DNA from: Bursaphelenchus xylophilus
Lineage: Eukaryota > Nematoda > Chromadorea > Rhabditida > Aphelenchoididae
Assembly (NCBI GenBank): GCA_904066235.2
Contig: CAJFCV020000002.1
Span: forward strand, 3,286,001 to 3,350,000
Direction: 5' to 3'
Length of the DNA stretch: 64,000 bases
The position numbers were made by a program, and so were the translations under genes. Of this stretch, positions 34,412 to 42,965 are shown piece after piece. The notes beneath the pieces were generated by a model that worked only from the letters and a program-made list of their open reading frames with translations, made no database searches and had not been told where the DNA came from. Each line of letters begins with the position of its first letter. Positions within the stretch are counted from its first letter, which is position 1.

Positions 34412-35235
34412 TAGAGGTGGCAATCGGGCCGGGCCGATTTTTGCGGCCCGGCCCGCGGGCCGAAGTGACCAAGCCGGCCCAGGGCTTTTTCAAATTTGCT
34501 CAGGCCCGGCCCGGCCCGGTGGAAGCCCAGGCCGGCCCGGCCCGGCCCGGTTTGGCCCGCTAATACAAAAAAGTTGGATAAAAGTCTTTGCACTTCTACT
34601 GGAAGTTCTTATGCTTTCCAGAAGGTTTTTACGTGTGTATGCGTGACATTAAAAAGTGTAGTCGGATGACTGGAACATCCGTACAGGTAGCTAAAACCTA
34701 GCCAAAAAGTAGGATTGTGTTGAATTTTTTAATCCTATAGGAAGTTAGCTATATAAAAATATGGACGTTATAAGGCTACATGGTTAACCAAAAACTGTTT
34801 AAACACTTTCATTTACATCAAGGAATCAAAATTACAGTGAAATTTTTAAATTTATCATAAAAAAATCTAAGATTTTTGCCCCACCCTTGCATATTTGGGT
34901 AGGATTTTCTATATACATAATAAATAAGTTACATATACATACTATACATAATTTTAGAAGGTAGTAAAACAGCGTATAAGTCAAAAAAGGTTTAATCTAA
35001 TTTCCATCCATTCTACAAAGCATTTGTGCTTTATTTTGCTGGTTTAGCATTAAAAAATTTTTATTTATCTACCTTCCGGGCCGGGCCGGGCCGAAACTGT
35101 CGGCCCGGCCCGCGGGCCGAAGCGGTAAGGCCGGCCCAGGGCTTTTTCAAATCTGCTCAGGCCCGGCCCGGCCCGGCCCAATCACCGGGCCCGGCCGGGC
35201 CGGGCCTGGCCGGCCCAGCCCGATTGCCACCTCTA
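34412..35235. mobile_element. hAT-type non-autonomous element with GGCCCGGC-rich arms
   Basis: The element starts TAGAGGTGGCAATCGGGC and ends with its inverse complement. It is flanked by a perfect 8-bp direct repeat, GTCATAAG, at 34404-34411 and 35236-35243. An 8-bp target duplication and TAGAGGTGGCAA-type ends are hallmarks of hAT elements. Arms of about 150-200 bp are built of GGCCCGGC and GGCCGGGC units and can fold back on each other. The AT-rich centre has no coding frame of note. Confidence 0.85.
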
Positions 35236-35263
35236 GTCATAAGAAACCTCAATGGTTGAAAAA

Positions 35264-35398
35264 TATTTGTCTGTCGGGAAGATAATATGGACTTGTCGCT
35301 GCAAAATTTCTCGCCTTGTCGCAGCCGTTGCAAAGGGATGGCGGGCGACTCCAAGGCGCGTCAAGTCCACGTTATTTTCCCGACATACGGACACAGCA
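35264..35398. repeat. Family-B MITE
   Basis: TTGTCTGTCGGGAAGATAAT with ATGGACTTGTCGCTGC at the left; GGCGCGTCAAGTCCACGTTA and TTTTCCCGACATACG at the right. It starts 29 bp from the end of the hAT element. Confidence 0.7.
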
Positions 35399-35464
35399 TC
35401 AAATCGGGCGTGTCAGTTATTAAACTCAATTACCTTAAAAAAAGAAGGGGTGTTTGATTAGGAA

Positions 35465-35720
35465 AGTTGACCGCGTGCCACACGGAGATTTTCTTTAGGT
35501 TTTTTACACACGTTTGGTATAAGACACATACTATAAACTCCTTAAAATTTTTGCTTGCATTTTACAAAGGCAGTCAACATATTCAACGATTTTGGCTGCC
35601 GAGAGAAAACGCAAAACGTGGAAAGCGGGCGGGTAGAAAAACGATTTTTTGGCCATACTTTTGGCAGTTTGGCGCGAAAAAAGTTGATTTTTTGAAAGCG
35701 CTACTCTCTTAGGCGCAAGC
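35465..35720. repeat. Family-D repeat, one arm
   Basis: CGCGTGCCACACGGAGATTT, GAGAAAACGCAAAACGTGGA and TTTTTGGCCATACTTTTGGC. Confidence 0.45.
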
Positions 35721-35724
35721 TAGA

Positions 35725-36335
35725 AATAAATGCCTTCCGATTTCCTTGGTTGTAGCCGCTGGAAAAGGAAGTCTTTTTTTCCACAACTAAAACATAGACA
35801 GATCCCTCGAAGACCCAACACTAACAAGTGCACGATGAAAACTTTGTCATAACTGGGTAGAAACTACTCAACATCCTAACACAACAAGACACAATTCTGT
35901 CTTTTCGTGCCGTCTTCCCCAACAAAATTCATCGAGTTCGTCTTGCACACGCGTTTGTGGGCTGAAGCAAGCGCCCGCGCCGCCATGTGGGCATGTTGCT
36001 GGAAACACTTTTGACGGATTGCGTTCATACGTAGCGCACGAAAACTGTTGACGTTGCGGACGGGTTTCCGGAGACGGGTTTCTCCCCCGCCCTACTGTAA
36101 GTCTTGCGCCGGCGCTGTGACCAGAGAGATGTTTCGTTGTTTCGGTGCCTTTTTTTGCTCTCTTATCCCGAACATCACACCAGATCCGGGTTGCGTGGAA
36201 TTTGATGAAACGGCAGGTTGGTGGTTACCGTTGTTGCGTAAAAGGAAAAAACTTGGCTGCCGATGATTGATAGGAGATTTATTCATCGGGAAAATACCGT
36301 ACCCGGTTCTTTAAACTTTTAGATTTTTCCGCTCT
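35725..36335. other. No gene recognised
   Basis: More GC-rich than its surroundings, with short frames on both strands (36048-36266) that match nothing known and have no visible splice partners. Confidence 0.4.
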
Positions 36336-36340
36336 ATATA

Positions 36341-36500
36341 AGTCTGTCGGGAAAATAATGAGCACTCTGTCGCATCGAAAACCGTATCCGTATTGCCGCC
36401 GAAAAATCAATTTTGTCGCGGCAAAATCAGTTTTTTATGCCTTAGCAACACGATGGGCGCAGCGACATTGTGCCCATTATTTTTCCAACAAACTGATAGC
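36341..36500 (+). repeat. Family-A MITE
   Basis: AAGTCTGTCGGGAAAATAAT to CATTATTTTTCCAACAAACT, with the AATTTTGTCGCGGCAAAATC core. Confidence 0.75.
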
Positions 36501-36715
36501 TAAAGCTATAGATCTCAATACTTATTTTTTCCCGACAAAACGACTTTTGGTTTAACTTCGGTGTATTGTGTTCTTTGCTATACCTTATTGTAGTATGTGT
36601 GTATTTTCTATACCCTATTGCAATATGTTGGGCCATTCGTGTTTTTGCTGTATCGCAAAGTATTCCTTTTCTTATGTTTTTGCGCCCTGATAATTATCTC
36701 TGATTTTTTTAACAG

Positions 36716-36919
36716 TCCCAATCCTATGTCGGGTATTTCGAAGAAACCGGTAAAATATCCCCCGGAAAAGTTTTGAAATTGCAAGTGATTTTCGGGTATG
36801 TTCGCGTTTGCTGCTTGTCCGTTATTTTTTCTTCCTAATAATCTTAAAAATTTCAGAGGTTCGAGATGAACACTGATTCAGAAGCAACCCAACTGCAACA
36901 TATAACTATCAAGGAATAG
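36716..36919 (+). pseudogene. Isolated two-exon coding relic or gene fragment
   Basis: Between a strong acceptor (TTTTTTTAACAG) and a donor (GG|GTATGT) lies an 80-nt exon (36716-36795) reading SQSYVGYFEETGKISPGK, then VLKLQVIFG. A 63-bp intron follows. With acceptor CAGAG at 36858, the frame continues FEMNTDSEATQLQHITIKE and stops at 36919; the stronger acceptor two bases earlier stops at once. The first exon has the look of a beta-sandwich strand pair, as in MSP-type domains (G-x-I-x-P-G-K-x-L-x-L-x-V), but this is weak. No upstream exon was found; the preceding 150 bp are AT-rich and follow a MITE. Confidence 0.35.
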
Positions 36920-36989
36920 TAGCTGTGAGAGCCAATTGCGACATTGACGAAGATGTGATGACATACTAACGTAAAGCACGCGGGTCCAA

Positions 36990-37246
36990 TCCATGAAACC
37001 CCAACGCAAGGGAGCCGTTCGCAAATGATGATGAGCGTTCCTAAGGCTCGACGAATCCACATTATTTTCCCGACAGACTAATAGACAATTGGTAGATTTG
37101 TCGGGAAAATAATGAGCACAATTTCGCTGCACCCATCATGTCGCTGAGGTGAAAAACAATTCGATTTCGTCGCGACACAATTCATTTTCTCAGCGATGCC
37201 ATTTTCAATCCGACAGACTGCTCATTACTTTCCCGACTGATGATAC
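36990..37246. repeat. Family-B MITE 3' half followed by a family-A MITE
   Basis: 36990-37084 ends with CGACGAATCCACATTATTTT and CCCGACAGACTAATAG (family B). 37096-37246 is a family-A copy in the minus orientation (TTTGTCGGGAAAATAATGAG to TCATTACTTTCCCGACTGAT). Confidence 0.7.
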
Positions 37247-37751
37247 TGGAATTGTAATATAAATAAATTGACTTAACATCAATATTTGCTTGAGAAATAA
37301 ATGCACTTGATTTGTCCCTTGCCACACCAACCTCTTTACACACCGCGTCCCGCAGAGTTATTAATGACTGTTCTTGGGTCCTCAAGTCGATCACGTTGTC
37401 GGACCCGTTGCAATGGCGAAACGTTCCGTGAAGGTCGTGGCGGTGAGGCGACTTTTCAAAGTTACGGTCCCGGAACGGAGAACGTTGAGGTTTGCCGGAC
37501 GGTTCTTTGCATGTCTTTTGATTGGCTTTAACCGGGTGATCGGCAATCCATCAAGGCGCCGATCTGCGTGATTTTTTTTTGCGTCTTTCAACGCCCTTGT
37601 AGCTGCAGTGTTTTGTAGCGAAAACGGTTGGAATTTTATGGCTTCGTTTTTTTGGTTTTCATTTATTGGACAGTATCTTGGTGGAAATGGTAAGGCTAGA
37701 ATGTCACAAGTTACCGTGTAATTATACGGAGAAGAAAAAACATTTTTATGA

Positions 37752-37890
37752 CATCAGTCCGTCGGGAAAATAATGTGGATCACAGCCGTAGTCGCGCACC
37801 AAATCTCCAGCCCCGACTGGGTGTCGCAACGCGATGGTGGGCGATTCCAAGGCGCGACAAATCCACATTATTTTCCCGACAAACTGAAAG
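37752..37890. repeat. Family-B MITE
   Basis: CATCAGTCCGTCGGGAAAAT with AATGTGGATCACAGCCG at the left; GCGACAAATCCACATTATTT and TCCCGACAAACTG at the right. Confidence 0.75.
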
Positions 37891-37904
37891 TTCGTCCGGA
37901 AAGT

Positions 37905-38070
37905 TGCTGGAATGATTTTTCGACATTCACTGTGAGAAAAAAACATCTCACTTTGCACTGTGCAATTTATTGGTCTTCGCCCCGTGCAAATGGCTTCTTT
38001 GGGCTGCCCTCGGATTCTGTTTTTTGCAATGTGCAAATTCTAAAAGTTATTTCAGCAACTTTCCGAACGG
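37905..38070. repeat. Family-C repeat
   Basis: GTCCGGAAAGTTGCTGGAAT, TTTGCACTGTGCAATTTA and CAGCAACTTTCCGAACGGAC give a complete palindrome with TCCG ends. Confidence 0.55.
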
Positions 38071-38324
38071 ACTAGTAGATAAAAAAAGTTTCATTTCTAT
38101 TTGCAATTTTACTGTCGGCCAGTCGGGAGAAAAAATCCTTGTCTACCGTATTCATAATGACGGAAAAAAATTCCGGTTTCGTCTGCTGAATTGCTAACAA
38201 TTATAATATTTTACTGTTTGCAATTTGACCGAGTTTTTTTGCGATAGGGCATAAAGAAACTTTCCTGATATTTCATTTCCCACGCCGTAAAAACAGAAAG
38301 TGGATGTACCGGTCATTAAACCGT

Positions 38325-38745
38325 AGGCTACACACTTTGCTGAGACTTCCATTTTTTATTTTTCACATTTCGTCCCGCTCCACACCGTACACAGAGCAAC
38401 GCACAACCTGCACCGTGCATTTCACCTGTTTTTGATTTTTGCACTGTGCGGCGAAATATCGTTGCAACATAAGGAAGTTTCAGTTGTCGCCAGCAACTTG
38501 CACTGTGCAAACCTCAAAAAAAAACCATTTGCACTGTGCGACGGAGCGACGTAGTTGAAACTCGCTTTTGTCGCAGCGATATTTTGCCGCACAGTGCAAA
38601 ACCAAAAAAAGGTGAAATGCACAGTGCAACGGCTTTTTGTGGCTTGCACCGTGCAAAGAGGGAAAAATGCACTGTGCGTTGGCGACAAGAGCCGAAAAAG
38701 TCCAAAATGCACTGTGCGAAAGAAAAAAAATGTCTATCCACTTTA
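38325..38745. repeat. Family-C repeat with nine GCACNGTGC units
   Basis: Nine units of GCAC[A/C/T]GTGC start at 38410, 38441, 38500, 38531, 38589, 38619, 38646, 38669 and 38709. The ends (ACACTTTGCTGAGACTTC, and AATGTCTATCCACTTTACGG) are weakly inverted. Short frames on both strands come from the palindrome. Confidence 0.6.
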
Positions 38746-38749
38746 CGGA

Positions 38750-39360
38750 AATATATACTGATATTACTGACACTGTAATGTCACAGAAAAAAAAATTTTT
38801 ATTTTTTTTTACCTTGAGTTCAAAAATCCAACAATTATACGGTAATACGATTAATTACCTACATCAAGTTTGATCCCTTCAAAAGCGTAGCTTCCGAAAC
38901 GGGAAGTAGGTTACGGTTGCAACGAAATCGCGTCAATCCCTCCATTTTTAGGAAATCAAAAATCGGAATTTGCAACGTTTTTTCAACACTCGCAACCTAA
39001 GTTCCGGCACCCACAAAACGGGATCTACGATACTTTTTTTTCGCCTACCAGCGAGAATAGTCGATCATCGCGCCGCGAAGCGTCACAGAACATACGCGTA
39101 GCCGGCCGCGGTCAATGCGCACCGCACGCTGCTTGCACTGGGTTGGGGGTTGTTATGAAAAAACCCTCGGGATGATCGATGCTGATTTATAATCAAGAGA
39201 GAGTGGGAATCACTCTCGAGGTCTTTGAGATTCTCGTTGGAAATTGCGGAAAATCGATGGCATGGCGACGAAAAGATCAGTACACGAACATGATCGGGAA
39301 CATTGCACTTTTTGACACGAACTAGGAGTAGATCGAGATGAAAAGGGTCTTCTATTCTAC
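38750..39360. other. No gene recognised
   Basis: Poly-A/T followed by GC-rich unique-looking DNA near 39050-39150 (CGCGTAGCCGGCCGCGG). No frame of note. Confidence 0.45.
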
Positions 39361-39364
39361 TAGC

Positions 39365-39535
39365 CCGTTCGTATAGTCGATGGAGTGATTTTTGTTTTTT
39401 TGCAAAAGGTTAGCGACAGCCCAGAAAAGCATATTGCACCATACAAAAAAAATTTCACTGTGCAAAGTTCATCCTGTATAACTTTCTTCTCACAATGCAT
39501 GCCGCGAAAAAATGCGACTTTTTGGCCGGACTAGT
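39365..39535. repeat. Family-C repeat, divergent
   Basis: CCGTTCGTATAGTCGATGGA, ATATTGCACCATAC, TTCACTGTGCAAAG and GGCCGGACTAGTA. Confidence 0.45.
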
Positions 39536-39537
39536 AT

Positions 39538-39697
39538 CACTTTGCCGGGAAAACAATGAGCACATTTTGGCTTCACCGATGGCGTCGCTGAAGTGTGAAT
39601 CAATTTGATTTTGTCGCGACACAATTCATTTTCTCGGCGGCGGTGCGATTTTTGATGCGACAGATGCTCATTACTTTCCCTACAAACTGATAGTAGC
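39538..39697 (-). repeat. Family-A MITE
   Basis: TATCACTTTGCCGGGAAAAC to CATTACTTTCCCTACAAACT, with GTCGCGACACAATTCATTTT in the core. Confidence 0.75.
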
Positions 39698-40369
39698 CAT
39701 CGTGATGTAGAGTCATGAAATCCAACTGGGATTTTTTAAAAAATGCTCGCTAGCAAGGGCGTAGAGCAAAAATAGCAGCTAATAAAAGGTGATCCTAGAC
39801 CAGTTTTTTACGCTCTTTCAATGGTATATGTTCCAAGAAAAAACCAGGATGCGCGGTTTTGCCGATCCCTTGTAAGACGGTTTTCTCTCCATGCCATTTC
39901 TGTCCCTATGTTTTTCCGCTACCAATCCACATTATTTTTCCTTCAAAACTTATAGATTCAATGGACGCTCAATACGGTGGAATTCAGGAGAATCAATCTC
40001 CAGGAGATTCTACCGTATCGCTCTTAATCTCGAAATCTCTGGCGTGGTTTGTGTCATGCCCGAGTCGGAGCCGGCGTATCCCGAAGCAACAGCGCCGCTT
40101 GGATTATAGTTTACGAAGCCTTGATGGATACGCGTTGCCGGCTTAGCGCCTTTCTCCACAAACACAACGTTCTAAAAAGGAATTCCGCTTCTACTTGATA
40201 GAGTAGACTAGATCGGAAAACTTCCGATCTGACGGCAGTAAAAAGCATTAATGGTCACAAAAACGTGGAGCATTCGATTGTTGTTTATGCTCTTTACAGC
40301 GGTCACACAAAAAAGTTTGAAGAAATATTGTAGCGCACAAGGCGTTTTGGAAAAGTGGAGAAAGTAAAC

Positions 40370-41245
40370 ACGTAATCACCGATTTCTCAGCCTTACTTCA
40401 GCGGAGAAGCACGAGATTTTGCACAACGCGAGGGGAAGAGTTTAGAGACAAGAAATTGGGCAATATCTCTTACAATTTTATCTAGGGAAAAAATTGTTTT
40501 TTTCGTGGAAACATTATGCTTTACAGTAGAAATATGCATCCTACTTTTCACGCCAAAAATCGCAAGAAAAGTGTTACATTTTTTCAACTTCTGACCTAAA
40601 AATATCGATTTAAAATTTGAAGAAAATCTGAGCATTGCACATCAAGTTCTTCCCCAAAGATAGAAAAGGCAAAAAATGCAAAAAAAAATTGAAAAAAATT
40701 GCTGCCGGACCAAGGTTTGGGTACCTCGGATAAGGGCTTTTGTATCTTCGGTAACTGGACATAGCGTTTCCGCACCGAATACCGAAATTTCTTTACGGGT
40801 TCAAGAAATTTAAAGCCAGGAACTTCACATTTTTTTCGGAGGCGATCTCCAAAATTTGACGAGATAATGGTCCCATGTGCGACGCCCAGATTTTCCTTAA
40901 ATTTTGCACATGCTTAGGGTATAGGCGACTTACCAATGCTTGCAAATTTTAACCCGCTATTTGCAGGGGCAGCCGAGATATTCAACGGCCTTTGCGACCA
41001 AGAGAGTACGTGAAACGCGGAGACCGGTCAGTGAGAACAGAAAAAAAAAGTTTTTGGCCATATGTTTGCCAATTTCTTGCGGAAAAAATCGATTTTTGTG
41101 GAGACATTGCGCTCTACAGTAGAAATAGGTATGAAACATTTCAAGCCAAAATTCGCAAAAAAATTGTCACATTTTTCGAACTTTTTTGCCATATCTCCGT
41201 TTCGCCCGGAAAAAAGTTGATTTTTGTGGTAACATTGCCCTAATG
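40370..41245. repeat. Family-D repeats, two arms
   Basis: 40370-40650 (CACGAGATTTTGCACAACGC, CATTATGCTTTACAGTAG) and 40862-41245 (GTGCGACGCCCAGATTTTCC, GAAACGCGGAGACCGGTCAG, CATTGCGCTCTACAGTAGAA). No gene. Confidence 0.5.
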
Positions 41246-41727
41246 AAAAAGTTTTTTTTGTCTCTTGTAAATCAGAGAGACATGCATATATGTTCCTTCA
41301 CTTTACCGTAGTTTCCGGACGTTTATCCAGACCGCCGATGTTTGTTACATTCTGTTTCCAAACCTATATCGCATGTCGATATCGATTAAAATTCCGAAAG
41401 ATCATTTGGTCTTGTTGATCGCAAAAAGATCCCATGTGGTCGTCGGGGGAAATACGTTTTCGACTCTTTTTTCTGCTGCATCTCTTGTTGACTTTGAGTG
41501 CGCCGAGAGAGCGCCAAATCCCGGCTGACCCGGCGATGATTTATGGGGTTTCGGGCAACGCCTTACATCCAACAGTCAGTCCGGATTTTTGTTGCGTTTT
41601 GCGATAACGAAAGTGAGTCGCTGAAGTGGCTGAAGTGCTGATAAATTGGAAAATTTATTGCGTGGAAAATTTTTAAGAAACATGTAGATGATAGTTGAAA
41701 TGCAAGACAAACTTCAAGATGTTGATC

Positions 41728-41876
41728 CATCAGTCTGTCGGAAAAATAATGAGCACTCTGTCGCATCGAAAATTGCTTCGAAAATGGAGAAAATGAATTG
41801 AGTCTTGGAAAGTTCAAATTGCTTTCCACTTCAGCCACGTGACATTGATATTTTGCTCATTATTTTCCCGACAGTG
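41728..41876 (+). repeat. Family-A MITE
   Basis: CATCAGTCTGTCGGAAAAAT to GCTCATTATTTTCCCGACAG. Its right end abuts the possible ILSP-repeat relic. Confidence 0.75.
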
Positions 41877-41925
41877 AAGGGCTCAAAATGAAGGATGCCA
41901 GTACCAATGTCGAATGAATGGCTGC
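41870..41925 (-). pseudogene. Possible MLT-10-like ILSP-repeat relic
   Basis: The minus strand here reads STLVLASFILSPSL, close to LVLVPFILSPQVF in the last exon of the intact genes. The plus-strand DNA also resembles 29946-29990. It directly abuts the end of a family-A MITE and lies 50 bp from the exon-4 relic, but in the opposite orientation. The match is short, so chance is possible. Confidence 0.35.
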
Positions 41926-41974
41926 AAAGGCGCAAAAATCCAGGCACTTTATGAAAATGCTACTAACATTTATA

Positions 41975-42099
41975 ATAATCAGTCTGCGACATTTGTTCAA
42001 GGATTTTGGCCTTAAACAGCAACAATTATTGTTGGTTATTCCCATGGAAGCAACTGGAGTCAACCAAAAATTGGATGATTTGGAAAAGGCAGGTTAATA
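41975..42099 (+). pseudogene. Decayed MLT-10-like exon 4 relic, plus strand
   Basis: The plus strand reads SLRHLFKDFGLKQQQLLL, then IPMEATGVNQKLDDLEKAG and a stop. This matches exon 4 of the intact genes (SIPNLLKGFGLQEHQLWLDV, MEAAGVNDKSEDIEK) in order and spacing. The usual exon start (LISPSLFALHESDDP) is not visible upstream. The orientation is opposite to the functional array. No other exon was found in the correct order. Confidence 0.65.
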
Positions 42100-42349
42100 T
42101 GCAAAAAAGAACCAATTCCATTAATTCTTAATCAAGTTCTTGGATGAGCTTGGAAAATAGAATGAATAAATATGTGTAATTCGGTATTTTCAAGCACATT
42201 TTTGTCCGTTTTCAACAAAGTTTCAGCAAAATAAACAGTTTGTTTAGCAAATTACGTCAATTGTATACGTCAATGTTGAGGTAATTGATGAAAATCAGCT
42301 CTCTAGGCTCTATTTCCATTGGTATTTCCAGATTCTATCGTTTGAATTC

Positions 42350-42815
42350 ACAAGGGAAGTACTTGAAGTGTGACGCTCAGATTTTGATGAAACTTGGCAC
42401 AAATTTAGAATAATTTTTTCTAAGATATATGCGGGAATCCTAGCTCGCGCTTTGCAGAAACAACCGAGATTTTTAGATCGAAAGTCGGCGAAAATTTGGG
42501 ACTTTTTGCCGAATTTCGGCACGAAAAGTTTCATGCCTATTTCAACCGTAAAGAATAATGTTTCTACAAAAAATCAAATTTTTCCGCACGGAACTGCCAA
42601 AGTTATGGCCAAAAAGCGGTTTTCTCTCTGACCGCTCTCCACGTTGAGCGTGCTCTCTCGGCGGCAAAAATCGTTCAATATCTCGGCGGCGCCCGCAAAG
42701 CGCGAGCTAAAACTTTCAGGAATTGATATTTAGTCCATACCCGATGTGTGTGCAAAATTTAAAGAAAATCTGAGCGTCACACTTGAAGTACTTCCCCTGT
42801 CAGCCAAAACCGCAA
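42350..42815. repeat. Family-D foldback, compact copy
   Basis: CACAAGGGAAGTACTTGAAG at the left and GTCACACTTGAAGTACTTCC at the right, with CTAGCTCGCGCTTTGCAGAA and GCAAAGCGCGAGCTAAAACT inside. The ends are the same as those of 49134-50291. It lies about 150 bp upstream of the 607-residue gene. Confidence 0.65.
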
Positions 42816-42965
42816 AATCTTCGGAATCTTCCGCAGGCTGTAAAAGTCAGGGCGCAGCCTGCCGAAAATAATAAATACTTTTTTTTTTGTGCTTCTTGAA
42901 TTCTTCTTGAACATGAATATTGGGGTAGCTATCGGAAGTCAGCGGACAGATATTTTTTCCATGGA

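Noticed and set aside
38325..38745. CRISPR-like array, because of a short motif at intervals
   Set aside because: The repeated unit is only 9 bp, spacing is irregular, spacers are not unique inserts and the genome is a nematode's.
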